From the NCBI RefSeq assembly GCF_019355555.1, contig NZ_CP072145.1:62001-126000 (forward strand): DNA of 64,000 nucleotides, read 5' to 3'. Under the pieces are notes generated by a model. It was not told the DNA's origin. It saw only the letters and a list, made by a program, of their open reading frames with translations, and ran no database searches. Position 1 is the first letter of the stretch. Every line of letters starts with the position of its first letter. The stretch comes from Rhizobium sp. L51/94. Lineage in GTDB: Bacteria; Pseudomonadota; Alphaproteobacteria; Rhizobiales; Rhizobiaceae. Positions 1 through 9,211 of the stretch are shown here, in pieces. Both the position numbers and the translations under genes were made by a program.

Positions 1-452
1 TCCGGGTCGGATAGGGAAATCTGGCGGTGCGTTATGAGATCCCGCCAGCCAGCTTCGTTCCGTTCGATACGTGGAGAGCCTAGATCGCGGTGATCGTCAA
101 CGTGAAGCAGAACCAGCGAAGTCAATGTCTCGGTACCGCCCCGCCGTTTAAGCCATTCCGACCAGCTTGCTAATGTCCAGCTATCGTAAAGGCAACGCAG
201 CAATTTGGAAGAGCGACGGCGCGAGAGAGCCATTTCTTCACGTTTTAGGCCTTTACCCCACCAATCGAGGCCCAGCTCTAGCTTCTCGTCTATGTGTCGT
301 TCCCGGCCGGAAGGCCAGCTGAAACTGAGATCCCACCCACTCGGTCCTAGCGACGCGATTGCGTCCTTGTCACAAAAATAATCGCGTAGACGGGCGTGCC
401 GCTCGGCTTCGTCGAGTGGTAGGCTTTCGGTCGCCACGCGAATCCTGGTCAT
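1..452 (-). CDS. Unknown protein, third gene of the radical SAM/HExxH RiPP operon (partial)
   Basis: The reading frame starts at an ATG at 452 that overlaps the stop of the HExxH gene by 4 bp (ATGA), so it was translationally coupled to that gene. It stays open to the window edge, giving about 150 residues without a stop. I recognise no domain. The N-terminal part is charged, with a Trp-rich stretch (GLDWWGKGLKR). Its position directly after the maturase suggests an accessory modification, export or immunity role, which is inference only. The promoter of this operon would lie upstream of the precursor near 5.4 kb, so the IS21 insertion probably also reduces its expression. Confidence 0.6.
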   Translation of the reverse strand, partial: MTRIRVATESLPLDEAERHARLRDYFCDKDAIASLGPSGWDLSFSWPSGRERHIDEKLELGLDWWGKGLKREEMALSRRRSSKLLRCLYDSWTLASWSEWLKRRGGTETLTSLVLLHVDDHRDLGSPRIERNEAGWRDLITHRQISLSDP

Positions 453-1563
453 GCGGTAATGAGCGACCGCGCTCCGGCCTTCTCCAAAACATCAATGAGC
501 GCGTCACCGACAGATGTCATCTCGCAAGTGCGCAAGGTTGATATGCCGAGCTTGAGATTGCGTTCTGTGTCAGCCAGCTGATTTAGAGCCCGGTTGTGCA
601 TACGCTGCGGTCCGTTTCTGAGCACGTGCTCCCAGAACCTCTTCAGTTCCACGAAGACAAAAACGGCATGCAACAATCCGGAGGGCGGCCTTAGGTCGGC
701 CCGCCAAGGCGAAACGACGCGCGGCGCGAAGGGGCTGACCGTCGGTCCCAAGCGTTCCAGAAGATACAGCTTCTGGTGACGATGTTCATGGATCAAGGAG
801 TCCGCAAGGTCATAGGGGTCGATCAGGGAGTCGCCCTGCGTCACGGAAACGAACAGCGCGCCCGGAACCGAGTCATCGCTGAACGAGACGATCTTCTCAG
901 GATGAGCGGTCGGATCACGCACGAACTGCACCGCGTGGCATGCCGATGAAATTTCGTCGGCAAGCGCCGGACGCCATTGTCTCACGACGCTCAGTGCTTC
1001 CCGCACCACGGCGCGCGCGTCAGTAGCGATGCCTTCAGGTTCGAAGTAGATCTGTTCCCCAAATGGCGTACGTAGCCACACGTCGTCAGCCGCAATATCC
1101 ATGCCGTTGTCCCGATGACGATCGAAACCGGACGCCAGCGATACAAGATATACGCCGTCCGCGACGAGCGGCTTTCCGTCTACGTCGTGAATTGCCGCTC
1201 CTCTGACATGTGCGAGGAACGTCCGCGTCCAAGCGACCGTGCCTGGCTGGCAAGCGACAGCTTCAAATTGATCTGATGGGAGATCCATGAGGGTGCGCGC
1301 CGCTGCGCCCACTGATTGATCAAGCGAAAGCGCATTGGCGAGTGCAGATCCAAATTCGCCGACGTATTCACGCTGCGCGTCATCAATCAGCAGCGTCATG
1401 GCCGGATCAGCAGTTTCGGCGAATTCAAAACGTGCGAGATCAAACCCTTCCGGAAGTCGGGAATTGAGCGCGGGTTGATCCGCGACCAGACTGTCGGCAA
1501 GTCTCTTCTTGACATGCGAAATAAGGCTGAAGAGTTCGGCGCAGTAGACGGAAGGATTGTCGA
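449..1563 (-). pseudogene. 3' half of fused radical SAM/HExxH peptide maturase (HExxH domain), separated by IS21
   Basis: This is the C-terminal half of the maturase that begins at 5223. The segment holds an HEHRH (HExxH) motif within LIHEHRHQKLYL, as in the domain described as an alpha-ketoglutarate/Fe(II) peptide beta-hydroxylase fused to cyclophane-forming radical SAM enzymes. The text across the break (NGFDN, then PSVYCAEL) matches the usual SPASM-to-HExxH transition. Keeping 5223-4181 and 1556-449 gives 2151 nt, exactly 717 codons with no stop, so the ancestral gene encoded one 716-residue protein. In the present DNA the half has no start of its own beyond weak internal codons contributed by the IS end, so it is probably not a functional enzyme. 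Confidence 0.8.
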
Positions 1564-1668
1564 TGCGGATTTCGCTAAATCGGGACAGCGGTTTCAGCAA
1601 GTCGCGGACAAGCATTTCGCTAAGTCGCGGACAACGGATGCGATCGAATCCCGGTTGCCTTGTTGCTG

Positions 1669-2460
1669 TTACGCGTGATTGTGTTCGGTTATTTCGTCGC
1701 CGGTCAAGAGCGTCGGCGTTTTTCGTTTGCGCATGCTGTCGCCTTCGAGAGTGATGCGGTGGGCGTTGTGAACAATGCGATCCAAAATCGCATCGGCCAA
1801 AGTGGCTTCTCCAATCATTTCGTGCCAGGCGGCCACCGGAAGCTGAGCTGTGATCAGGGTCGATTTCCTTCGATATCGCTCCTCGAAGATTTCGAGCAAA
1901 TCGAGGCGCTGTCGGTCATTCAGGGTATGGGTTCCCCAGTCATCCAACACCAGCAACTGAACACGTGCCAGCTTGTCGATGAGGCGCGGAAAGCGTCCAT
2001 CGAGCCTGGCAAGTGCGAGATCCTCGAAGAGCCGCGGCATACGAACGTAGAGGACAGAGTAGTCGAGGCGGGCCGCCTGTCTCGCAAAGGCGCAGGCGAT
2101 CCAAGTTTTTCCAGTGCCCGTTTGGCCTGTCAGGATCAGGTTCTCGTTTGCCTTCAGCCATGCGCCCTGCGCCAAGGACAAGACATTGCGACGATCAAGG
2201 CCGCGGTGAGATCTAAAATCGATGTCTTCGATCGAGGCATTGGCAAATCGAAGCTTTGCTGTGGCGAGCCGATTGGTCAGCCGTCGGTCGGTTCGTAGTG
2301 CGATCTCGCGGTCGAGCATCAGGCCAAGCCGTTCGTCAAAGCTAAGATCATTTCCATGAACTTGCTCGATAAGTTCGCGATAGGCGGTTGCCATTCCGGC
2401 AAGACCAAGCGCACTCATCTGGTCCAGTGTTGGATGTGTCAGCATTAGATGTCCTTTCAT
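1669..2460 (-). CDS. istB: IstB-like ATP-binding helper protein of IS21
   Basis: IstB is the AAA+ ATPase that helps IstA choose and deform target DNA during IS21 transposition. The 263-residue product has a Walker A motif (GQTGTGKT) near residue 113 and a Walker B-like segment (LLVLDDWG), and its length fits the family. It begins within the last codons of istA (4-bp overlap), the usual IS21 operon layout. It looks intact. Confidence 0.93.
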   Translation of the reverse strand: MKGHLMLTHPTLDQMSALGLAGMATAYRELIEQVHGNDLSFDERLGLMLDREIALRTDRRLTNRLATAKLRFANASIEDIDFRSHRGLDRRNVLSLAQGAWLKANENLILTGQTGTGKTWIACAFARQAARLDYSVLYVRMPRLFEDLALARLDGRFPRLIDKLARVQLLVLDDWGTHTLNDRQRLDLLEIFEERYRRKSTLITAQLPVAAWHEMIGEATLADAILDRIVHNAHRITLEGDSMRKRKTPTLLTGDEITEHNHA

Positions 2461-4010
2461 TGGTAGTAGGTTTTGCCGCGGATATTGCCGTGCGGCGGTG
2501 CCGGCTTCACGGTCTCGCTTGCGGCAGGAGCCTGATCGAGACCAGATCTGAGAATGTTGGCGACAGACGAATAGGTCAGCGCATTGATGACCAACGCACG
2601 CTCACAGGCCAATTCCAGCCGATCGGTTTCGTAACGACGCGCCAGGGAGAGAATGCCCTGAGCGGATCTGTAGCCTTGCTCCGGGTGCGGCCGATCGCTA
2701 AGCAGACGCTCGATAAATATCGCAGTATTGGCCCCAACCTTCGCCGCTTCCTTGCGCAACGTGTGAGGCGTCGTGTTTGCATAGCGCTGGTGAGCTTTCG
2801 GCATATGCTCATTGACAGTGATATGGCCGGAACGCTGGGAGCTTCGGATGTGGCTGGCGACCCGCTTGTGGTCAAAGAAGATCTCGACCGCTCGATACGT
2901 CAGCCTGATATCGACCTTCCTGCCGATCAGACCGTGCGGCACGGAATAGAACGTCTTGTCGACGTCGACATGGTAATCGGGATGAACCTTGGCGACCTTC
3001 CATTCCGCGTATTCAAACGGCGTTGGCGGCAGTGGCTTGAGCTGGGAGCGCTCGACCTCATCGAACAGGGCTCGCCGGGATTTTCCATACCGACGCATCG
3101 TACGGGTGTTAAGGTCCTCGATCAGAGCGCTGATGCGGATATTGAGATCGACAAGGCTGAAGAAACGGTCGTTTCGAAGTCTGGCCAGAACCCACCTCTC
3201 GACGATTAAAACCGATCCCTCCGCGGATGGTTTATCCCGAGGACGCCGCGGCCGTGCTGGCAATACGGTCGTATCGTAGTGTTCGGCGAAGGCAGCAAAT
3301 GTCGCGTTCAACGTCGGTTCGAACCAGAGAGCCTTGGCAATCGCGGATTTGAGGTTGTCGCAGATCGTTGTCTTCGTCACCCCACCGAAGTAACTGAAGG
3401 CTCGCTGGTTCGCCTCGATCCAATCCGGCAGCTTCTGACTGAAGCTGGCATAGGAGAACACCAATTGCGATGCACTCAGCACGGCCACATAAATCTGTGC
3501 TGCCCGGATCTCGCCAGAAGACGGATCGATGATCGGGATCGTATGGCCGGCATAGTCGCATTCCATCGCGACACCAGCCACATGACGACTGCGATAGGTG
3601 GGTTTGGCGCGGCTCTCATAATCAGCAAATCGGCAGCAGAACCAGGTGTAGCCGTATCCATCCGGATGGACCTCCCGGTATTCCTGCCATAGCAGGTTGA
3701 GCGTCACGCCTTTGCGTTTCAACTCGCTGGCCACTTTCGGCCAGTTCGGTTCCTCGCTGTCTCGAGGAGGTCGCCCCATCCGCCGGAATAGTCGCTGCTC
3801 CAGGAGCTCGTCATCATCCAGACCGGGTGGAAGTGGCCATGCTGCAAGCCCCGCCTCCCGCGCCCGCAGCAGATACGTTGAGACCGACGTCTTGCTCATC
3901 TTCAGCCGCTCAGAAACGGCGCGTATCGACAATTCCTGCTCGAACGTCAGCCGCAGTATCGATCGAATGTCTTTCACATCAGTATGTCTCGCTTGCTTCC
4001 GTCTAGGCAT
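2457..4010 (-). CDS. istA: IstA transposase of IS21
   Basis: This is the DDE transposase of the IS21 element. The start at 4010 (MPRRKQARH) is preferred over an in-frame start at 4058 because it directly precedes the helix-turn-helix segment (FEQELSIRAVSERLKMSKTS). The integrase core follows (MECDYAGHTIPI, then FSYFGGVTKTTICDNLKSA), then the C-terminal beta domain. The length of about 517 residues is normal. It is co-transcribed with istB by overlap. No frameshift or stop was seen. Confidence 0.92.
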   Translation of the reverse strand: MPRRKQARHTDVKDIRSILRLTFEQELSIRAVSERLKMSKTSVSTYLLRAREAGLAAWPLPPGLDDDELLEQRLFRRMGRPPRDSEEPNWPKVASELKRKGVTLNLLWQEYREVHPDGYGYTWFCCRFADYESRAKPTYRSRHVAGVAMECDYAGHTIPIIDPSSGEIRAAQIYVAVLSASQLVFSYASFSQKLPDWIEANQRAFSYFGGVTKTTICDNLKSAIAKALWFEPTLNATFAAFAEHYDTTVLPARPRRPRDKPSAEGSVLIVERWVLARLRNDRFFSLVDLNIRISALIEDLNTRTMRRYGKSRRALFDEVERSQLKPLPPTPFEYAEWKVAKVHPDYHVDVDKTFYSVPHGLIGRKVDIRLTYRAVEIFFDHKRVASHIRSSQRSGHITVNEHMPKAHQRYANTTPHTLRKEAAKVGANTAIFIERLLSDRPHPEQGYRSAQGILSLARRYETDRLELACERALVINALTYSSVANILRSGLDQAPAASETVKPAPPHGNIRGKTYYQ

Positions 4011-4180
4011 TAGATCCTCGCTTAAAACACGAGAACAAATTGCCAGATCGGCGCTCACGAGATTCGATCTAAATCGCTGTCGCTTCTGTCCGCGACTTAC
4101 TGAATTTGCTGTCCCGAACTTTCTGAATTCGGTGTCCGCGACTTACTGAAATCTTTGTCCGGGACTTTGTGAAACCCGCA

Positions 4181-5223
4181 TTGTCGAACCCATTCGCGCC
4201 AAACCGATGCGGGACCGATCCGCCGCCACAAATATCGACGACGGTGCAACTGAGGCACTTCGCGCTCAGTCCTTCCTTGCGCAGGAGACTGCGATGTCTT
4301 TCGATCCCTGCGGATGCCGCGACTGCCGATATCGCTGCATCGCGCACCGATCCCGGCAGGGCAGTCGCGCCGTCGGTCGTGATCTTCAGGACATCCAGAT
4401 CATGGTAGCTGCCATCCGTTTCGATCGAAAGCAGATTAACGTCGCCGAATCCAAACGCGTCGGTGGCTGACGGCAGACCAGCCGCGACATCGAGGAGCGC
4501 CTCAAAGGTGCGCAAGGGCAGATGCGGATAAACGTCGAACCACAGATCGAACGCCTTGACGAGCCATTCTTGGTAGCGGTCCAGCTGACCGTGCCGACCT
4601 GGCGGCGGCCTCAGATGATGGGCGTCCGGCAGCAGGAAGTCGAGCTTCGGAGGGTTGAGCGTACCGAAGAATGAGAAAAGTTCTTCCGGCCGGACTTCCG
4701 GATCTATTACCGCAATGACGCCTGCGAAAATTTTTGGATGTTCTTGCAGGCGATTGTAGCCTTCCATCACACGATCGTAGCTCGATCGGCCTTTTCGGCT
4801 AACTCGATGGCGGTCGTTGGCTTCCCGCCCGCCATCGAGGCTCAGCGAGACGGAGATATCCGCAGCCTCCAGTATGTCGAGCGTGAGGTCGCTTAACAGC
4901 AACCCATTGGTCTGCATCGCCATTTCGAGCGACACGTCAGATCCAACTGCCGCTCTTAGATTGTTCGCAAACCCGACTATCGCTTCGACGCCAGCGAGCA
5001 ATGGCTCGCCGCCGTGAAATACGACGACGGCGCGCTTTAGTCCCACCTCGGCGACGTATTCTCTCAAGCGCGCGGCAAATGCTGCCTGCACTTCTGCGGA
5101 CATTGTTTTGGGCATCTTCCGCCAGCTTTGATCAGCGTGATGATAGACGTAGCAGTAGTCGCAGTCGAGATTACACCGCGACGCGACTTTAACCAGGAAG
5201 GACGTTATCCGGGCATCTGTCAC
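4181..5223 (-). pseudogene. 5' half of radical SAM/SPASM cyclophane-forming peptide maturase, interrupted by IS21
   Basis: The start is a GTG at 5223, 10 bp after the precursor gene. The radical SAM cluster motif CNLDCDYC (Cys17, 21, 24) is followed by HGGEPLL, the SAM-binding GGEP motif. A SPASM-type cluster begins at CLSCTVVDICGGG. This is the FxsB-like type that joins side chains of a precursor to make cyclophane rings. The native frame runs to NGFDN at the IS21 junction and then reads about 35 residues of IS end to a stop at 4069. The radical SAM domain might still be made, but the last SPASM residues and the entire HExxH domain are lost. Confidence 0.85.
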
Positions 5224-5233
5224 GCGTCGGCCG

Positions 5234-5416
5234 TCAAGAGCGGTTGTGGCGATGATGCATCCTGTCGTAGCTGGTAATGATGTCGCTAGTTTCAGCGTTG
5301 GATAGCACTCGACTGCGCAAACGTTGGATCGCCGGGTTTGCCGACTCGGTTCGCATGACCGTAGTTTTCAAGTTTTCTTTAACCGATTCGACGACTAGCT
5401 TTGCTTCTGCAGGCAT
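5234..5416 (-). CDS. RiPP precursor peptide with His-rich core
   Basis: This 60-residue peptide lies 10 bp upstream of the radical SAM maturase, where precursors of this class sit. The charged leader (MPAEAKLVVESVKENLKTT) is followed by a C-terminal tail SYDRMHHRHNRS that offers aromatic (Tyr, His) and Asp/Arg/Asn side chains for cyclophane formation and beta-hydroxylation. The ATG at 5416 is preferred over an in-frame one at 5431 because GGGAG stands about 8 nt upstream of it. The tail resembles what I recall being called YhhA-type cyclophane precursors, a memory I could not check. The peptide itself is intact. Confidence 0.72.
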   Translation of the reverse strand: MPAEAKLVVESVKENLKTTVMRTESANPAIQRLRSRVLSNAETSDIITSYDRMHHRHNRS

Positions 5417-5533
5417 ACCACGAACTCCCATTCTTTGCTTTGCAATCTATACGAGATTTCAAGATATTCAATAACGATATAGGTCACTTTCTATTTTCTA
5501 ATGTAAGATCGCGGTTTTCTTACGGAAACCGAT

Positions 5534-5821
5534 TTAAAAGCGAGCAATCAGCATCACAACGATGGCGCTACCTTTAGCATTTTCGATTAGAACAAAGTGC
5601 GTCTTGAGCGGAATCGAACCACCGACCTGATCATCAAAATTTCTAAGTGTCTGAAATTCCGTCATTTCATTCAGGCGCATCGTCTGCGGGGCATGAGCAC
5701 ATGTTATGGCACTTCCCTCGTGGCGATCTTCGAAGCCTACGTCAAACACCGGATAAGCCGTCGATGATAACGTGCCTCCATCGACTTTATCCCACCTATC
5801 ACCGGGCCCCATCTCAATCAT
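5534..5821 (-). CDS. Small unknown protein after cap3
   Basis: This 95-residue frame begins 6 bp after the cap3 stop on the same strand, so it is probably the last gene of the CBASS operon. I recognise no domain. The C-terminus (SAIVVMLIARF) is hydrophobic, but the protein is otherwise polar (DRHEGSAITCAHAP). It is not one of the four standard type II CBASS genes. It may be an operon-specific accessory protein or a remnant. Confidence 0.5.
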   Translation of the reverse strand: MIEMGPGDRWDKVDGGTLSSTAYPVFDVGFEDRHEGSAITCAHAPQTMRLNEMTEFQTLRNFDDQVGGSIPLKTHFVLIENAKGSAIVVMLIARF

Positions 5822-5827
5822 AGGGGC

Positions 5828-6301
5828 TCATTTAATAGGCGACATTCTCACGACCGTCCCGGTCGCGCTCGCGCCCGCCCAGATATCTTTTCTGCCTACG
5901 ATAACGAAAACCCTGGTATCGTTGCTCTTTTCTATAATGCTTTGCCAGGTCGCGCGGTCGATACCGGACGGTATCGGATAGTCCTCGGGGTGGGTATGCC
6001 ACTCGCCGACGAAGCTTTTCCTGCCGAGGCTCTTGGTCCAAGCAGCGACGGCGGCCAGTTGATGCCCACGGTCTTTGCGGTCGAATAGATATGGCTTCCG
6101 CACGTCGCAGCGAAGCGGAGAAGTGCAGTCGGTGATCTCTATGTGGTCACCACGATGGCTACCGATCAAAATACCCCCCGCTTCGGTTCGTCCCTCTTCG
6201 CCGACGGTGAAACGCTGCATGGTCTCAGCGAGTGGGCCCGGAAGCAGAACGAACGCGCCGGATCCCGTCGAAAAAATTAGATCCGACTGCATGCGGGGCA
6301 T
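5828..6301 (-). CDS. cap3: Cap3, JAB/MPN-family deconjugating protease of type II CBASS
   Basis: Cap3 is a JAMM metalloprotease that removes the CD-NTase conjugates made by Cap2. The zinc motif is visible as GEWHTHPEDYPIPSGID (His-x-His, Ser and Asp ligands), with an upstream catalytic Glu in TEAGGILIG. The start at 6301 (MPRMQSD) lies inside the end of cap2, giving 157 residues, a normal Cap3 length. An alternative ATG lies at 6292. A longer upstream frame on this strand is just cap2 read out of frame. It overlaps cap2 by 25 bp, consistent with coupled translation. Confidence 0.88.
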   Translation of the reverse strand: MPRMQSDLIFSTGSGAFVLLPGPLAETMQRFTVGEEGRTEAGGILIGSHRGDHIEITDCTSPLRCDVRKPYLFDRKDRGHQLAAVAAWTKSLGRKSFVGEWHTHPEDYPIPSGIDRATWQSIIEKSNDTRVFVIVGRKDIWAGASATGTVVRMSPIK

Positions 6302-7959
6302 TCCCGTGATGGCCCCGGATTTCCATCCTTGACTTGGTAAGCCTGAGAACCGTCGAAGAGGTGGGAGCGAAAGCGCTGGCCTATCGAACCTGCCGCCCAT
6401 GCAAGCGCCATTTCGCAGACGAGGGAGGCGGCCACCACCGATCTGGTTACTGGGTAAGGTATGTAGTTCGGGTCCGCACATTCCATGTTGCGTCCTCGTA
6501 CTACCTCAAATCCTTGCCTTAGCGACGGAAATCGCGAGACACCGGAAAGCGCGGGTTTGAGACATTTGAGGCAGGCGTGCTCTCGGTCGCCGACCATAAG
6601 CGCCTGTGCGAGAGCGCCGTTTCCCAGAAGGTATCCGAAGAGTACGGGTGGCCAGCCGCTATCGGCGCGGACGGCTCTCTCGTTGATGGCCAGCGACGGC
6701 GCCTCCTCGCCCGTAACGTCGATGATCAGGTCATAGGGCAGATGTCCGCCAGAGACGACCTTCAACGCGTCCTCGGCGAGAGTGTCAACGTCGAGCATAG
6801 GCAGCTGGTGTTTGATAAACGCACGGCAACCCTCTGCCTTGTTGACGTTTATATATGGCAGACCGAGCAGATGACGCCCGAGATTTGCCGTCCTCAGTTC
6901 GTCAGTGTCCACGATCGTCAGGCGGCCGCCATCCTCTCCCGCTCCCGACTGCGCGAGCTGGTGCGCGAGAAATCCACCGATCGTGCCAGCCCCGATGAGC
7001 AGGATGCGCTTGCCCGCCAGGTTCTGTCGAGCGCCCAGATTACGGCTGAATATGTAATCAGTGTCCGCTGGCATTCCGATCGTCCGCTCTATCGTCGTCT
7101 TCGTCGCAAATCTGCCGAGCGCGGCCGGAAGCCCCGTCCGCCGCGACTTGAGAAATTCCTCCGTCTGCAAAATCGGCGGGAGTGACGCGTCAATGATGAA
7201 AACACCGTTCGAAGCCCTAATTGCGACCCATCTCCTGGTTCCTTCACCCCGCGCGAAACTTCGTTCGAGGACTCCGACGAGCCTGGGATCCAGCCATTTC
7301 AACCAGGTATTGAAGTTAGAAAGGGAGGTCGGCGGCCAGTCTGCATCCGGATTGAGCGTTACCGCACTTTTTGTCGATACGACAACGCAGTCGTCGCCTT
7401 GAGGGAGCGGGGAGCCGTTCGCACGATGAGCGTCGATCAGCCATGAACTGTCCGTGCAGAGGGTTCCCGTCGATGTGTCTGCGCCCCGCAGGTTCAAATA
7501 GCGGACTTTCGCTCGTCCAGTGAACCCGACAGGGAGATCGACAAGAACAAAGGAAGAAGACCAGTAGGCCTGCATCTCGTTCGCGAAATCGGCGTCGGAC
7601 TTTCCGCCTACGGCCTGGCGCATGACGTCATTCGCTTGCTGTAGGCATTGGAGAACCGTTCCGCCGGGATTGTAGCGGTCCAGAACGACCGTTCCCGCTG
7701 CGTAGTAGCAGAAAGACCGGGTCTCATCGAGGAGGTGCGGGATCCGACGGCCCGCGGTATCATATCCCTCCTTTACCCTTATCGGCGGAGGTCGGACAAA
7801 ATCCACATCGGTTACGTCTATGCTGACGGGAACCTGGAGCGCATCGGGATCAAGTACACCGAAATATATCACGCGCTCGCTGCACCAGTCTCGCTCGAAC
7901 CCCCGTTGCGTGAGCGCATCATGAACCCGCTGACTTGCGGAGACGTTGAATTCAGCCAC
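6277..7959 (-). CDS. cap2: Cap2, E1/E2 fusion conjugating enzyme of type II CBASS
   Basis: Cap2 is a ubiquitin-transfer-like enzyme that attaches the C-terminus of the CD-NTase to targets and primes its activity. The N-terminal half (about residues 1-330) is E2-like and the C-terminal half is a ThiF/E1 adenylation domain with the nucleotide loop GAGTIGGFLA and TIVDTDEL. CxxC pairs (CLKC, CPAC) near the C-terminus look like zinc ligands. The GTG at 7959 overlaps the dncV stop by 8 bp and gives 560 residues. A longer upstream extension would only read through dncV. Confidence 0.9.
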   Translation of the reverse strand: MAEFNVSASQRVHDALTQRGFERDWCSERVIYFGVLDPDALQVPVSIDVTDVDFVRPPPIRVKEGYDTAGRRIPHLLDETRSFCYYAAGTVVLDRYNPGGTVLQCLQQANDVMRQAVGGKSDADFANEMQAYWSSSFVLVDLPVGFTGRAKVRYLNLRGADTSTGTLCTDSSWLIDAHRANGSPLPQGDDCVVVSTKSAVTLNPDADWPPTSLSNFNTWLKWLDPRLVGVLERSFARGEGTRRWVAIRASNGVFIIDASLPPILQTEEFLKSRRTGLPAALGRFATKTTIERTIGMPADTDYIFSRNLGARQNLAGKRILLIGAGTIGGFLAHQLAQSGAGEDGGRLTIVDTDELRTANLGRHLLGLPYINVNKAEGCRAFIKHQLPMLDVDTLAEDALKVVSGGHLPYDLIIDVTGEEAPSLAINERAVRADSGWPPVLFGYLLGNGALAQALMVGDREHACLKCLKPALSGVSRFPSLRQGFEVVRGRNMECADPNYIPYPVTRSVVAASLVCEMALAWAAGSIGQRFRSHLFDGSQAYQVKDGNPGPSRECPACSRI

Positions 7960-9085
7960 TCTGGGACCTGCCGACGACCGGGGCAGCGACTTCCTTCCGA
8001 GGTTGCGAGAGCACAGTGATTTTGGCTGTCTCAGCGATGCTGACGAGGTCGTGTCTGTCGGGGACGCGCGGGCCAAGTGAGAGCCGGGTATCGATGACGG
8101 CCTTGGAGGTATCCGTGACGGCGTCTATCGTGTTGCGCAGGCTGGCCACGAAGTCCCGGGCGTACCTTGCCGCTGTCTTCCTGTCCTCGGACGAGAGGCG
8201 GTTTATATCCTCATCTTTGTCCGTCGGGTTCGGCACCGCGTTTTCCAAGTAGCCCGGAAGCCTTTCGAGGACTGCCAGCAAGGCCTGGTCTTCACGGTCG
8301 GGGATGAATGGCCGCCTGATCTCTTCGAATGCCTTCCAGGCGCAGACCATCAAGAGGATGGAGGAAACGCCGTTCAGGTGGGGCTTGTGGTGATCACGCC
8401 ATGCCTTGAGATATCGGCAGATGCGACGCAGTTTTTCGCCGTAGATGCCGATTTCGGCGAGAAACCAGGTCTTGATCTTGCGGGGATCAGATGCCTTCCA
8501 GTCATCTTTGCGATGCGCCAGCAACACGCTGTCCGACGGCAGGGCATCCCAGGTGTCGGGGCGGCGGTCTTCCGCGAACGAGGCATTGGCGCTCATCGAT
8601 TTCTCGAGCAACACGAACTCGTCATCCGGGATCGCGTACAGAGGGATGTCGATATGGGCTATCGAACTGATGACGACGCGGCAGCAAGTGTCCTTTTTAG
8701 TAAGCTTCCAGCCTTCCTCTTCTGCGACCTCTTCAAGCACGCCGTCGACGAATTCGAAGAAAAGTGCAGAAGCCTGCGACGGACGGGTTCCTTTGACGAA
8801 TGACATGGGCAGATAGCAACCGTCATCGAGGTCCATCTGCTGTTCCGGCGGCCACGCCGGATAGTTCAACGTCTTGTATGAATGGCTACCCTGCGTGAAA
8901 AACCTCGGCCGAATGGAGCGTCCAAATATCTCTTTGCTCTTTTCCGCAAAAGCCTCCCTGAGGCGCTCGCGTATTTGCTCTTTCGCCTTGAGCAACGCGG
9001 CCTTCGCGTCGTTCTCGGGCTCGATCTCCAACAGAAAGGACACGTCGGCCACCGTGGAGTATAGAAGCCTGGATACGTTTGCCAT
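7952..9085 (-). CDS. dncV: DncV-like cyclic nucleotide synthase (CD-NTase) of CBASS
   Basis: This enzyme makes a cyclic dinucleotide alarm signal on phage infection; close DncV relatives make 3'3'-cGAMP. The catalytic elements are QGSHSYKTLNYP (the GS motif), QMDLDDG (two metal-binding Asp) and the third acidic residue in HIDIPLYAIP, in the same order as Vibrio DncV. The product is 377 residues and ends in a glycine (GRSQSG), the residue type that Cap2 needs for conjugation. It heads the minus-strand operon dncV-cap2-cap3 and faces away from capV. The exact nucleotide product cannot be read from sequence. Confidence 0.92.
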   Translation of the reverse strand: MANVSRLLYSTVADVSFLLEIEPENDAKAALLKAKEQIRERLREAFAEKSKEIFGRSIRPRFFTQGSHSYKTLNYPAWPPEQQMDLDDGCYLPMSFVKGTRPSQASALFFEFVDGVLEEVAEEEGWKLTKKDTCCRVVISSIAHIDIPLYAIPDDEFVLLEKSMSANASFAEDRRPDTWDALPSDSVLLAHRKDDWKASDPRKIKTWFLAEIGIYGEKLRRICRYLKAWRDHHKPHLNGVSSILLMVCAWKAFEEIRRPFIPDREDQALLAVLERLPGYLENAVPNPTDKDEDINRLSSEDRKTAARYARDFVASLRNTIDAVTDTSKAVIDTRLSLGPRVPDRHDLVSIAETAKITVLSQPRKEVAAPVVGRSQSG

Positions 9086-9211
9086 GTGTCCCGAGTCCCC
9101 CGGTTTGTCGGCAGCTGAATAAAGTTTGAAATCACTACAGATAGTATGCGAATGGCATAAATTGTTCCATATGTGGACATCACGTAGTTATTGCAACGAA
9201 AGAGTTCAAGT
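9086..9211. promoter_or_regulatory. Divergent promoter region between dncV and capV
   Basis: These 126 bp separate the two oppositely oriented CBASS transcription units and must hold both promoters. The DNA is AT-richer than its flanks around 9120-9195. No clear consensus -35/-10 pair or operator palindrome was identified by eye. A short A/G-rich stretch (GAAAGAG) precedes the capV ATG. Confidence 0.5.

Larger units (their letters stand above)
1564..4180 (-). mobile_element. IS21-family insertion sequence inside the RiPP maturase gene
   Basis: The element carries istA and istB on the minus strand. Its ends are related (TGCGGATTTC at the left, TGCGGGTTTC inverted at the right). Both contain iterated motifs resembling TTTCGCTAAGTCGCGGACAA, the multiple terminal repeats typical of IS21. 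The target TTGTCGA is duplicated at 1557-1563 and 4181-4187 (7 bp, or 8 bp if the flanking A is counted), a normal IS21 duplication size. The element is about 2.6 kb with both genes open, so it looks intact and potentially active. Confidence 0.9.

Noticed and set aside
6302..6481. N-terminal extension of cap3 to 6481
   Set aside because: The extension is cap2 coding sequence in another frame; the JAB domain begins after MPRMQSD.
7960..8076. N-terminal extension of cap2 to 8076
   Set aside because: It reads through dncV out of frame; a GTG at 7959 overlapping the dncV stop fits operon coupling and the E2 domain start.
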